Assembly (NCBI GenBank): GCA_030272155.1
Contig: CP126203.1
Coordinates: 2,728,001 to 2,792,000, forward strand
Length of the DNA: 64,000 nt
Direction: 5' to 3'
Source: Tetradesmus obliquus
Taxonomy: Eukaryota > Chlorophyta > Chlorophyceae > Sphaeropleales > Scenedesmaceae
Shown one piece after another: positions 34,080-46,469 of this stretch (positions are counted from its first letter, which is position 1; the number at the start of each line of letters is the position of its first letter). The translations under genes and the position numbers were made by a program. The notes beneath the pieces were generated by a model. The model did not search any database and was not told the origin of the DNA. It saw only the letters and a list, made by a program, of their open reading frames with translations.

Positions 34080-35618
34080 CTAAAACAAGCTCTTGTCAAA
34101 GCTGCGGCCGTACAGCCCAACCCACGAGCACGGCACCTGCAGCTTTATCTGCACCTCTCCCTGGCCCTGCTCATCGCCACTGCTGCCAGCAGCAGCAGCA
34201 CCACCACCATCCTCTGCTACCAGCCCCTGTAGCTGCAGCACCCGCAGCAGCCGCCCTGCAAGCGCCAGTGCATCTTCCACATTATCACCCTCAGCAGCAA
34301 AAGTAGCAAGAAGTGTAACCGGCAATGCCTGCTGCTGCGCTGCATCTAACAGCGGCCAGGGCGGCAGCAGCCCGTGAACTTCCCGCTCAGTTTGAATGAT
34401 GTCACTTTCCAGCTGCCGCAGCCCGACTGCGCTGCAGCTTCCTGCAAAGGACCCGCTGTCACCTGCTGCTGCTGCTGCTGCTGCTGCTGGCTGCACACCG
34501 TCAGATCCAGCAGCAGCAGCGCCACTCCTGCTGCTGTCCAGGAATCGCAGCTGTGTGCCCTCAAGCTGCTGCTCCCGGCGGTACTGTGCATCCAGCCCGC
34601 ACAGCAGCAGCAGCTGGGCAAAGCCAGCCTGCTTGGCCCAGGCCATGATGCTGGCTGCGAAGGCTTGCTGCCGGCCTGGGATGGTTGGGGCGCGCTGTTG
34701 CAGCAGGAACACGCGCGAGCCTGCGAAATGACACGGTCAAAGAACAAAACAGAGCAGGTTTGCCTGATTGCTGAGTATGGCCAGCCAGCAGGTTGGAAAC
34801 ACAGAGCAGGGAAGTGGGTGCTGGAATGTGCACGCTGTGCATAGAGCAGCGGTGATGCCTTCCAGTGCAGAGCATGCGCAGCAGATAGAGGCACAGAGGC
34901 CACCGCCATGGATTGCATTGGATGCATGAACCACTTCAAACTGCACCTAAACAAGTAACCAAACACGCGGATTCACTGCTGTTGTTTGCTCCCTGCATGC
35001 TGCATTGCCATTGCCCGGCAGCTCTCTGGTGTAGCTCTGCAGTGCACGAACAACTGCACATCCAGAACAGATGCAGCTGCATCACGTGCGCAAACAAAAG
35101 CCTCGCATGCCTCCCACCTGGCACTTGATACAGCTCCAATGCTGTTGCTAGCAGCCCAGGCGGCTGCAGGGAGTAGGCATTGTTGCCTGCACATGCTAGC
35201 AGATCAGGCTCATCCAGCCTCGCCACTAGCTGCGCCTTGAGTGTGCACACCAGCACATCCACAGTCAGCTCTCCAATGTTGGCAAACGCTACTGCGGGCT
35301 GTTATTTTGGGTTTCAGAAAGGGAAGGACAGCGAAGAGGGAGGAGGGAGGGCAGGAAAGAATGGATGAGGTGATGGCAGCAGCATCAGCAGTAGCAGTGT
35401 CATGCATATAGCACAAGCAGGCACGGCGCTTGCTGTCCACGACATCGCCGATCCAATAGAAGGTGGGTAAGAAAAAAGAAACAGCCTCGCATTGATGCAG
35501 CGGAGCTAGAGCCAGGAGCGTTCCGAGGCCAGTACAGTACAACTAGACGCACCAGCACCAGCACCGCCCCTTGCAGTTCCGGATCAGCATCCCCAGCTTT
35601 GTAGAGTTGCACAGACAT
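34080..35618 (-). CDS. PSMG2: Proteasome assembly chaperone 2 (PAC2 family)
   Basis: Three exons, 35618-35553, 35298-35118 and 34720-34080, keep phase and encode 295 aa. PAC2 pairs with PAC1 to build the alpha ring of the 20S proteasome in the cytosol/nucleus. The start MSVQLYKAGDADPELQGAVLVL joins PAVAFANIGELTVDVLV, the family's conserved N-terminal strand. Then come ACAGNNAYSLQPPG, LELYQVPGSRVFLLQQRAP, the segment AWAKQAGFAQLLLLCGLDAQYR, and near the end PCSWVGLYGRSFD. An Ala/Gly/Ser-rich low-complexity loop, partly CTG/CAG-coded, interrupts the middle and makes it longer than the human protein. The acceptor AACAG before exon 2 was chosen over a nearer one because it keeps the frame. It is divergent from RPA1 with about 980 bp between the starts. 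Confidence 0.9.
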
Positions 35619-36600
35619 AGTTATTGCTTCACTGATAGATCGTGTGGGTATGGGAGCAGCAGGCCTGCTGCTGGTGGTAGCACAGTACCCTCTCGCTTGC
35701 TGTGTGAAGTGGGGGTACACGCTATGTATTCGTTGATGTAGCGGTGTGCGTTTGAAATGTGGTTATCTGCGCCAGCGCTGCACCAGTATCCACCATTGCA
35801 TGCAGTGCAGCTGACAAGTGACGCAGATGACTGTCATCACCCCACTCCCAGGGAATGCAGCACTATGGTGGGGGCTGCTGACAGCAGCAAGCTATCAGCC
35901 AGTAATTCAACAGTCGGTTTAGGTCACTGATGCAACCAATATGGACAGATCTTTGTTTGCCATGTCCCTCAGGGACAACAGGGCCTGTTGTAAGGTGGCC
36001 TGCCAGCGGGCCAGCCTGACTCAGGCTCAGTGAGGAAATGCTGGCTGGTTGAACAGAATGGCGGCATCTGGAGCTCATAGGCGGTGAATGTTTCACTCGC
36101 AGTAATATAAGGGTTGAACTGAGATGTTTACTGCCAGCGCAGCATTCACCACCAACAACGCATACTGCTTGGCCTCATGGCCTGCTCTGCTGACCTTCTC
36201 AGCAGGCTGACGGAGGGCTCAGACGACATCGATGCCATGTCCGGCCGATGCTACAAATCTTTATAATATTGGTGATTGTACTTGTTTCATTGATTGTGAG
36301 TCGTTGCCTTGCTTCGCGAATGCGCTTGACCTCAATTTGGTTTGAACACATGTGACAAGTAACCGCGGATTGTGCAGCACCAAACCTTAGTTACATCTGC
36401 GCCGGTAGTCCTCAAATACTTTTAGAATTTGAATTGCTGCTGATTGTTGAAGTTCACTTTGCTTACAGCTGCTGGCAGCTCATTTGCTCTTCAACTACTT
36501 GACGCACACAGCCGATAACTGGGCATCGCTGTGCCAAACAGAGGCGTTTGTATAGTCCACCATTTAGCCTTCTATTGATTGCACCCAACAGCGCAGCAGC
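35619..36600. other. Divergent promoter region of PSMG2 and RPA1
   Basis: About 980 bp separate the two start codons. An AT-rich TTTATAATATT patch lies near 36260, some 340 nt before the RPA1 ATG. No open frame with a domain is seen. Confidence 0.4.
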
Positions 36601-39046
36601 ATGGAGACACTTACACCGAAAGCGCTTGAGCTAGCAAAAGATGGCCAAACCGAGCCTGTCAACCTCAGGGTATGTGCACATCGGCTTATTAATCGTTTGG
36701 CTGACCGGCCTGAGCTAGTACCGGGCGCAGCGGCAGCAGTGGGCTCCTATATAACACGCAGGAGCAACATCAACATGCTGAGCAGCAGCAGCCAGCTGAT
36801 CCGTGATCCCTGCGCCTTGGACGCACCCACATCATCTATTTGACATCAAGGATGCATATCCATGTTTAGTAGTGCTGCATGCTGCTGTGTGCTGCCCAGC
36901 ATCCCTCTCCTTGTTGTATCGTCTTCAGCAAGCTGATGCTCGAATTTCCAACAACCGCTGCTCATTTTAAAAGCTGCTGACTGTTGTAGCACCACAAATC
37001 CCCTCCCAAATCACTATCTTGTTATTGATTTACATTCGTTTACTTCCTGTGCACAGGTGCGTGACGTGGTGAAGCTGCCCAACGGCAAGTTCTACTCCTG
37101 CACCCTCACTGATGGCACACAGACCATGAAGGGCCGTCTGGTAGCAGCGGTAAGCTTGATCACAAACCGCTTTTGTTCAAACCCTTGGCGTGGCCTTGAA
37201 GGCTTTGAAAGGCCACAGTTCTGCTGCCTGACATGTTTCGTGAGTGTTTTGTAAGGGCAGATTTGGATCTGACCCAGTGTCAGCACAGCCACAGTGCTAG
37301 GGTGTTGACTGGTGCCAGCCCCGCCCGAGCTCCTTGAGTTTGCGCATACTTTCCCTAGAGGGTGCCACGACCTACATGTGACTACCTCTCTCATGAGATC
37401 TGCCGCCCAAGGGGCACTGGTGTTTCCCTACTGCAGCAAAGTGCACTGACCGACATGCGTCGACCTCCTTCCACACCCACCGCAATCACATCGCTGCTGC
37501 TGCTGCTGCTGCTGCAGGTCAACAAGGCGCTGGCAGATGGCTCGCTGCAGCTCGGCAACGGCGACGTCGTGCGCCTCGAGAACTACGTGTGCAACAAAGT
37601 GGGCGACGACCAGCTGCTGATGGTCAGCAGCCTACAGCTGCTGCACAAGAGCAGCAGCAGCAGCAACACAGCAGCCACGGATGCAGCAGGTGCAAAGCCA
37701 GACCAGCAGCTGCCAGGCACACCTGTTGTTGTGAAGCAGGAGATCAAGCAGGAGGAGCAGGTGACGCCTGAAGCAGCAGCAGCACGGCCGATGATGACCC
37801 CTGGCCCTACGCCGTCACCATCTGAGGAGTGAGTGGGCTGCTTGCATGTATGTGTCCTCCAGCCGCCTGCTGCTGGGTACTGCTGCTGCAGCTGTGGCAT
37901 GCTGCTGGTGCGGCATGCTCTTCGCCAGTGCAGTGCACGGCCTACCCTGCTGCAGCTCCTGATCCTGCTCATCATCCCTTTTATTATCCCGCGCAGCTTC
38001 CTGCAGCCATCCAGGCTGCTGCTCCAAGGTTGCACCCATCCACTTGACCCACCTTTCAAACCGCTGCTGCTGTGCATGTTCATACCTGGCCCCCTGCAGG
38101 ATGAAGGCCTCTGCAATGATGCTGACCCCGCAGTCTGTGGCCGGCAGCGCCAAGCCATCCTACACGCCACAGGCGCCACACTCCGCCTCTCCGCTGCCTG
38201 TGGGCACCAAGAGCGGCGTACAGCCCATTGCAGCACTCAACCCCTACGACACCAACGTGAGTTGATATCAGTTGCTGAAAGAACGAGTCGCTGTTGTAGA
38301 AGCTTCAGCAGTAGCAGCAGGCATGCCATGGCTGCCATGTCACTGCGTGACCAAGGTAGCTGACCATCCAGGCTGAGCTGCCATATGACTGGCATTGACT
38401 GCATGTTGACTTCAGCCAGCTGCTCATGACTGCAACGTTTGACTGTGTTTGACCGCAGTGGACCATCAAGGCCAAGCTGGTGCGCAAGGCGCCGCCTAGG
38501 ACCTCCGCTGCATGCCTCTTTCACAGTTACACACTGCCTTCACTGCTGCTGCTGCTGCTACTGCTGCTGCCGCAGTGGACCATCAAGGCCAAGCTGGTGC
38601 GCAAGGCGATGCCGCTCCTACAGCACTTGACTGAATTGAGCTGCATTTGACTGTGTTCGGCTGTTGTTGCTGCTGCCGCAGTGGACCATCAAGGCCAAGC
38701 TGGTGCGCAAGGCGCCGCCTCGGGCCTTCAACAGCCGCGCAGGCACGCCCAGCCGCGTGTTTAACGTGGAGCTGGCAGACGCAGCGGTGAGCAGCAGCAG
38801 CATGATCTGGTTGAGCAAGCAGAAAACTTGGTGCGATCATGCAGGACAGGCTATATGTGTGGTGACAATAGAAGCAATCATCAGGGCAACAACACACCTG
38901 CTTTTGCCAAGGTTGTCTGGCGCATGCCGCAGTTTGTCTGGGCTGCATGCAACTCGTATTGTTTGCTGCGGTTGGCATGTGCATTGCGCCAACTCCCCAC
39001 GCTCTGACAACTCTGCTTGCCCGTGCCTCCTCGTGTCTGCCGCTGC

Positions 39047-39089
<43 letters not shown>

Positions 39090-39908
39090 TCTGCAGGGCA
39101 GCCAGATCCAGGCCACCTTCTGGCGGGAGGCAGCCGAGAAGTACCTGGACGTGCTGCAGGAGGGCAAGGTGGGCGGCTGGGTCATGAGACTGAGGAGCAA
39201 GGGTCTGCTATGAATGCCTATCTGAGCGTACCAATTATCTGTACTACGTGATGATTATAGTGAGGGGTAGTGCAACCTTTCAATGTTAACTATTGCACAA
39301 GGGTCAGGGCTGCAATGCAAGGGCTCATGGGTGTTTCACTGTGCTGGGCGGCAGCAACAACCAGTGGCTCCTGTTCTGTCCTCAATGCGGCTGGCCGGAA
39401 CGCATGCTGTGCTCACCGAACTGGCTTATGGCTATGGCTGACACCACACTTCTGCGGCTGCTTTCCTTGTGTGCTGTGTTTTTGCAACCCCAGGTGTACT
39501 ACTTCAGCAAGTTCCAGGTCAAGGTGGCCAACAAGCAGTACGCCACCGTGCGCAACGACTACGAGCTGCACTTCGACAACAGGTGCGCGGCTTGTGCCTT
39601 TTGTAATGGGCTCATGACACTTTTTGGAACATGCATGTGTTAGGGCTGTGCGAACACTTCATGTTATCAACGATTACGAGCTGCACTTCGACAACAGGTG
39701 CGCGGCCTGCAACTGTTGCAACGCGCAGCTGTTGTGACGCGCAGCTGATGTCATGTCATCTTGTGGTATGAGTCACAGCCAACCCTCAATGCCCAGTTCC
39801 ACCATGCTGCTGCTGCTGTTGTGCTGCTGGACGGAGGTGGAGGCGGCAGCGGACCAGGGCGGCATCCTTCTCAGACATATCAAACATCACATGCATTCTG
39901 ATCTCTCT

Positions 39909-39955
<47 letters not shown>

Positions 39956-40472
39956 AGGACGGAGGTGGAGGAGGCAGCCGACCAGGGCGGCATTGACGGC
40001 GCAGCGCAGGTGGAGCTGGTGCCGCTGGACAAGCTGCCACGCTTTGTGGGACGCAAGGTGGGGACATATTCTTTGATTCCTCGGTTACATTTTGACACTT
40101 CATTGTCATGGCAGCAGCTGTGGAGCTGGGGCGCCAGGCGTGGATGCACTGTTAGGTTGTACCCGACTGGTATCTCGGCTTCTTATTGTCATGGCAGCAG
40201 CGGTGGAGCTGGTGCCACTGGACAAGCTGCCGCGCTTCGTGGGGCGCAAGGTGAGGGCACACTGTCAAACTTCACCACTTGTATTTGAACGTTATGCATT
40301 TTGTGTTTCTTCTGATTTGTTTCCCCATGCATGGTTCTAACTTTATGTATGTTTCATTGCTGTGCATTACGTTTCATGTGTCGCCCTGCCGATGCCTGTT
40401 GACGCGCTGGGCTTGGTCACAAACTACGGGTTTATGGGCACCATCCACAATCTTTTCAACTTGGACACTGAC

Positions 40473-40505
<33 letters not shown>

Positions 40506-40876
40506 GTATCTTGCTTCACATGCCCTGCAGATGCCTGTTGACGTGCTGGGCGTGGTCACGCACTGCGGCCCGCTGGGCACCATCAAGCGCAAGGCGGACA
40601 ACAGCGAGCTGCCGCGCCGCGACGTGACCATCGCAGACAGCAGGTGTGTGCAAATGTGTATGCCTGGGTGCAAGCTGCGAATTTACATTGGCGGCCAGAT
40701 TTTGGCAGCTGTGTTGTTCGCAGTTCTGGCGATTTAGACTTGGTCACAGCGGAAACCAATGGTGTAAAGGCACGCGATGCCTGCATGCTGATAGGAGTCG
40801 AGCTGCAGCACAGGCGTTCAATGATCGACACACTGATCGACACACTGTAAATGATCGACGTCACTGAAGCTGCTGG

Positions 40877-40917
<41 letters not shown>

Positions 40918-43397
40918 ATGTTGCTGCCTGCAGCCGCTGCAGCGTGGTGCTCACGCTGTGGGCGGACCAGGCCAGCCGCGCTGAGCTGGACGGCTGCGAG
41001 GGGCAGCTGCTGCAGGTGGGAGGGGCAAGGCCTCATTTGGTTTCATTAGACCTCACAGTCTATAGCTGCTCTCATGATCCTTGGTAATCAATGCAGTGTG
41101 ACGGCTGCGAGGGCCAGCTGCTGCAGGTGGGGCCGGCAGCGTGCTGTTGGACTGTAATCAGCCTCTTGCATACTTTCTGGCAATGCATGCAGTGTGGCTC
41201 CTTTGTGATGTGTGCTTGATGTCGAGCAGAGCTGGACGGCTGCGAGGGACAGCTGCTGCAGGTGGGCGGTGCAAGACCTCATTGGGTTTTATCAAACACG
41301 CGCAGTTGATAGCTTCTTGCATGATCCCTGGATGCAGTGCGACTCCTTCGTGGTGTATGCCTGATGTAGTCTCCACTTGACGCCTGACTCCTGGTCATGC
41401 TGCCTGGTGGCTTTGCTGTGCTGCTGTTGCTTGTTGTGCTGCAGGTCACGTGTGTGCGCGTAGGCGACTACAACGGCTGCTCACTCAGCGCAGTCACTCG
41501 CAGCCAAGTGAGTCGCGCCAGCAGCATAGCAGCACCACAGTATGCGTACAAGCACACCGCCCGCCAACACTGTGTTCCAATTCTGTTGATGTGCCTTGCT
41601 TGTTACAGTCTATTGCAGCTCTATTGCAGCTTCTTGTGACCGCACATCCATGCACATAACATGCTGCTGTTCCATCCTGTGTCTGCCTGCTCAAAGCCTG
41701 CTTTGCAGCTTGCACGCAAATATATCGACATGCAGCGTGTGCATTGTGCCACAGGTCTCTGTCAACCCGGAGAGTGCAGCAGCAGACGCGCTGCGCAAGT
41801 GGTGGCAGGCGGAGGGCAGCAGCGCGGCGCTCACGCCGCTGGGCCAGGCGTCTGCCGCTGGCGGCGCCGGCGGCGGCCCGCGCAACAACAAGCTGCAGTT
41901 CCTGTCAGACGTCATGGTGAGGGCAAGCGCAATTGTGTGCTTCTGTGTACGTCCTGTCATGTTGTCGTTGGCCTGTTTGATGAACTGGGCTCAGTTTGTG
42001 TGGCTTCATCAGCTGTCATGATAAGGCATGCTGTGTGTGTGGCTGGTGTGCATGGGGCCTTCTGCAGCTGCGTTGATAGCAGTAGATGAAGCCTCCATGC
42101 TTGCTGCTTTGCAATACCCGTGCCTGTTTATCCTTCGGCAGATCCAATAAAGCTCCCCCGTGCCTGCTGCTGCTAACATTCCTCTTCAGGTGGAGGAAGA
42201 CATCCCCTCGCCTGACGCCAAGCCCACCTACCATGACGTGGTGGTCAGCGTGGTGCAGGTGCAGGACTCGCAGACCATGTACTACCTGGCAAACCCGGAG
42301 AACGGCAAGAAAGTGGTGCGTGGCATGCTTGATATACGGTATGCTGTTCTGCAGCGAACGTGGTGCATGACATGTTGAAACAGCCGTGCATGACATGTCT
42401 GCACATGCCATGCCATGGCCGGCTGGTGCAGGGTCTTGCGCGCATGAGATGTACGTTGTCGCTTAGTACGTATGCTGATGCTGTTGTGCTGCTGCTGCTG
42501 CTGCTGTTGCATCCCTGCAGGAGCCGCGTGAGGGGCGCTTCTGGTGCGAGGCGGAATCACGCTACGTGGACGCGGCACAGAACAGGTGGGGTTTGACATT
42601 TGTGCGCTTAATTTGCATTTGCTTCACCGCAGTAATGACGTGTATGCAGCCGGTGCTTTCTGTGCTTTGCTTGCTTGCTGGCATGTGCCCCTTCTGGTGC
42701 GAGGCTGAGTCGCGCTACGTGGACGCAGCACAGAACAGGTGGGGCCACATGCATGTGTACACACACACCCGGGTTGTGCTTGCATTTCGCACAACAGCTG
42801 CACTTTTGGCTGGTAGCTTTGATGCTGCGCTGGCCAGCATGCATGTTCAGGGTGAGCTTTGGTTGACAGCTTTCCTCCTCGCTGTGTGGTTGCCGCCGCA
42901 GGTATGTGCTGACAGCGCGCGTGGCGGACGCGACTCGGGAGACCTACGTCAACATATTCAACGACCAGGGCGTGCAGCTGCTGGGCGCAAGCGCGGACGA
43001 GCTGGCCGCGCAGCGGGGCGCTGACGAGGCGAGCTTTGCTGGCACGCTGGCGGGCGCCAAGTGGAGCGAGTGGCTGATGACGCTGGCGGCGCGCAGCAGG
43101 GAGTACAACGGCGAGCGGCGCATGCGCTACACCGTCGTGCGGGTGAGTGGGGGAGTGCATTGGGGATAGGTCGCTGCATGTAGCTGCGTCACATGCGCTA
43201 CACTGACATGTGGGTGAGGGCGCGGGAATGCACGTAGCTGCGTGTCGTCGCCGTCTGGCACTTCCTATTGCCTGAGAAGATGCGTGTGCCGCATATCGTC
43301 GGCAAGTAAGGGCATGCTGCAAGGTCGCACAATGCGTCGCGCTCTATGAGCAATGCTTCTCTGACCCCTGCCATGCCTGCTTTAACATGGCATCCTA

Positions 43398-43433
<36 letters not shown>

Positions 43434-43521
43434 CACTTGTCTTGCTGTGCTGCAGATGGCTCCGGTGGACTATGCGCAGGAAGGCCACAGGCTGCTGCAG
43501 CTGATCCAGGGCAAGGCATAA
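36601..43521 (+). CDS. RPA1: Replication protein A large subunit (RPA70)
   Basis: It is the single-stranded-DNA binding subunit for replication, repair and recombination in the nucleus. Sixteen exons keep phase: 36601-36669, 37057-37149, 37518-37828, 38100-38256, 38682-38786, 39097-39168, 39494-39582, 39958-40057, 40531-40643, 40934-41015, 41445-41507, 41755-41916, 42190-42315, 42521-42585, 42902-43142 and 43456-43521. They give 637 aa (human 616). An N-terminal OB fold (RDVVKLPNGKFYSCTLTDG) is followed by a flexible linker, DBD-A (WTIKAKLVRKAPPRAF, YYFSKFQVKVANKQY), DBD-B (MPVDVLGVVTHCGPLG, VVLTLWADQA) and DBD-C (TYHDVVVSVVQVQDS, VTLTARVADAT-like, YVNIFNDQGVQLLG). It ends in PVDYAQEGHRLLQLIQGKA. 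The DBD-C zinc ribbon keeps only one of four cysteines. The exon 10 start could also be 40943. Confidence 0.95.
38455..38612 (+). repeat. Two upstream echoes of RPA1 exon 5
   Basis: TGGACCATCAAGGCCAAGCT and the following GGTGCGCAAGGCG recur at about 38458 and 38578 before the exon used at 38682. Both have CAG in front. Confidence 0.92.
39055..39087 (+). repeat. (CTG)11 before the RPA1 exon 6 acceptor
   Basis: Eleven CTG units followed by CCTCTGCAG and exon 6. Confidence 0.95.
39664..40450 (+). repeat. Echoes around RPA1 exons 7, 8 and 9
   Basis: 39664-39704 copies the exon 7 end (GAGCTGCACTTCGACAACAG). 39829-39873 copies the exon 8 start. 40192-40256 copies the exon 8 end with four silent changes and no amino-acid change. 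40389-40450 copies the exon 9 start (GATGCCTGTTGACGCGCTGG), more decayed. Confidence 0.88.
39913..39954 (+). repeat. (CTG)14 ending in the RPA1 exon 8 acceptor
   Basis: Fourteen CTG units run straight into the CAG acceptor at 39955-39957. Confidence 0.97.
41093..41270 (+). repeat. Two downstream echoes of RPA1 exon 10
   Basis: GACGGCTGCGAGGG-CAGCTGCTGCAG followed by GTGGG recurs at about 41100 and 41234 after the exon end at 41015. Confidence 0.92.
42687..42741 (+). repeat. Downstream echo of RPA1 exon 14
   Basis: It repeats FWCEAESRYVDAAQNR with four silent changes and the same GTGGGG donor. Confidence 0.93.
43186..43224 (+). repeat. Short downstream echo of RPA1 exon 15
   Basis: CATGCGCTACACTG-GTGAGG recurs about 65 nt after the exon end. 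Confidence 0.7.
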
Positions 43522-43985
43522 GCCGCAGTGCTGCTGGCTGTGCAGCGCTGCCTGCACAGCTGAGTAGCAGGACCCCACGGTGGTGTGGCGAGCAGCAGTG
43601 GAGGGCTGCTGCTGCAGCTGACCCAGGGCAAGGCGTAAGCTGCTGGCTGTGCAGCGCTGGTTGCACAGCAATCCTGCAGGATTGCGCGATGGTATGGCAA
43701 GCGACAGCGGCGGGCTGCAGCAGCAGCTGATCCAGGGCAAGGCATGAGCCGGCTGCCGCTGAACTGCACAGTGCTGCTGGGGCTTACCAGCAGCACTGCT
43801 GGATTGCGTGATGGTATGGCAAGCAGCAGTGGGGAGCTGCTGCTGCAGCTGATCTTGGGCAAGGCATGAGCCGGCTGCCGTTACAGCTGCACAGCGCCGA
43901 CTCGCCAGCAATTTTGCAGGATTGCGCGATGGTATGGCAACAACAGCGCCGAGCTGCAGCTGCAGCTGATCCAAGGCAAGGCGCT
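43494..43985 (+). repeat. Five-copy array of the RPA1 terminal codons in the 3' UTR
   Basis: CTGCAGCTGATCCAGGGCAA plus the following codons recur at about 43497, 43613, 43726, 43848 and 43964, with a period near 115 bp, separated by related GGATTGCGCGATGGTATGGC-type spacers. The stop context is TAA, TAA, TGA, TGA, then none. The first copy is the real coding end. Confidence 0.92.
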
Positions 43986-45933
43986 GTTAGTTCCCAGGCG
44001 CTGGCTCACCAGCATTAGTGCAAGTGTGCATAGAGCTGTAGGCTCTGTTATGAGCTGCTTCTGCTGCTGCTCCTGCAGCTGATCTGCAGCTGATCCCGTG
44101 GAGGTGCAGCCGCTGATTATTGCGACTGTGAAGCGGCGGTTTTGATTTGCACGGCGGTGCCTGCACAGAGGTACTGTAGGCTTGCAGCGTGCTGTGCGTT
44201 GTAGCAAACTGCAGCACAGAACTAAGCAGGAGGGCATGGCTGCAGGGAGCATGCTGTAGCCAGCAGATTCAGAGCTGCAGCTGTGCGCTGCGGCGCCAGC
44301 ATGCGACGTGCGTAGCGCTGTTAGCAAGGCATACATTGGTGGCCAGCTGTGCTGCCGCCGCTGCTGCAGCAGCTGTGGCTAGCCGTCGTACTGCTGCAGA
44401 TGGCAGCAGTGAGTCGGAGTGCTGACTCAGCACCGCAGAGCAGTGTGGTGCAACGGCAGTCCCTAGGTCACAGAGCGGCGCTTATGTTTTGGCATAATTA
44501 TGCAGCTAGTGCTGGGCTGTGCTGCTGCAGCTGATGTGGCAAGGTGCGCTGTCAGAGCACCAGCGTATTAGCTGTTGTGCAAGCGTGGGCTTTGCTGCGG
44601 CGTTCGTATAGGAGCGCATAGCAACTGTCTTGAAGATGAGTCGGTCGTAATGAGTGCGGTTGATGTTGGGTGCACATCTGCACCCTGGCTGAAGGTCCGG
44701 TGTTTGGAACGGCATGCTGCCGTGTGTGCAACCTGTATGCGGCTTGCATGCGGAGGCAGCCCTGTGGCATGTGTGTGGGACGCCAGGATCAACTGTAGTT
44801 GACGTAGATCAAGGTTGCATTGTCTCGCAGGCAGCTACTTGCATCCAAACCAGCCGCTGGCAGCCTCAGGCTGAGGTTGCACCCAGCCTGCAGACAACTG
44901 GAGGTTCTTGCTCCCAGTGCTACGCGCTGTGGAATGCCAGCAGCAGTGTTTATGCAGCTGACCCGGACTGCTCATGTACAAGCAGTATGTTGTTGCTGTG
45001 TTGAACTCTTTGCTCCCTTTGTAAGTGTGCTACTGCATTTCGTGTTCCCTGCAATTCTTCACACTGTGGTTGGCTCATGGTGGCAGGGGGCGCCTCCTAG
45101 ATGCGTGAGTGAGCAACATGTTGCATGCAGCTATTGCAAACTGTGTTTTCATGCCAGTGCAAGCTTTTACTCAGTTCACTGAGCTGTGCGTTGTCAAGGG
45201 CCCCGAATCATGCCTGCTGTGTCCTGACACATGCTGCGCATGCATCTGAACGGCGTGGATCCAAAGGCGTGCACCGCGTGTGTGTCGACGTGCTAACGCA
45301 CCCCGCCACCGCAGGAAAGTCGAATGGTTTTCAGTGCCAGGTGCCCACATCACTGACCATGCTGACCAGAGCCCCAGCGTGCTCGCATGGCCTTCATCAC
45401 CGTTGATCATGACATTTTCAAATACCTGCATTGCTATACAACGCCACAACCCATTTGATTGGTTTGTCACCGCACAATCACACTCTTTCGAAAGAGCGAT
45501 TCAGTTCGTCTGAGTCGACAAACTTAGTAAACTATTATTTTAGTTGAAGTTCTCGCCGGCTTTTAGTCAGGTGAGTGTGCGTGAAGCCGAAGGAAGCGAG
45601 GCTGTCATGGCTGCAGCAGCTAGCTAAGTTTTCTCCTCTGCATTCTCTGATCGCAGCGCACATCAACAATGATGCTTGTGGTTTTGAAAGGTTTTATATG
45701 TTGCAACGAATGCGCACAGACATCAGTCAGCTGTGCTACCCCGAGTGACGCGATCAGTCAGCAAAGGCTTGATTGTGGACCTGCTCGGCTTGAAACATCC
45801 GTACTAAGACGCCATATTGTGTTTGCTGCGTGTCGGGTGCCTGGTCACTGCAGGTGCCGAGGCAATAGCAGCAGGCAGCACCTGGCAGCAGCAGAGTGCA
45901 GCACAGCTGAGCAAGTGGCGGGACGCAGAAGCC
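43986..45933. other. Gene-free stretch between RPA1 and the cell-wall protein gene
   Basis: No domain is recognised on either strand. Further short pieces of the RPA1 terminal repeat occur near 44075 and 44525. The promoter of the 45934 gene should lie at the right end. Confidence 0.35.
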
Positions 45934-46435
45934 ATGCGCGCAGGGCGCACCCTCTCCCTGCTAGCATGCCTGTTGCTGTGCCTGTGTGCAGCAGAGGCAA
46001 GTAGAGGCGGGCCTTGGCAGGTGTGTGGCTGGTGTCCCAGGCCTGTAGTGACTGCGGGTAGTCAGGGCAGCAGCAGCAGAAGAAGCAACAGCAGCAGCAG
46101 CAACAGCGTGACAGAATGGCCAGCTTCAGTGGCATCTTGAAATGTAATGGGAGCTGCGCCTGCGGCTGAGTTGCTCCCTCGGCCTGTGTTCCTGCAGCAG
46201 TCGATACTAGGATCTCTGATGCTAGCATCGCCAAACAACAAACCATTGTGTGACATGCAGCACTGCAAGGCAACACCAGCTCCAAAACAAGCGTCACCGG
46301 CAGCAACCTGAAGACACATTTCTAGCTCATCGCTTCTTCCTTGTCATGTGTGTCCTTCTCTGCTTGCATATGCATGCAGGACTCACCACGCCACCCGCTG
46401 CGCAGGCTAGCACACCAGCAGCATCAAAACACAGC

Positions 46436-46469
<34 letters not shown>

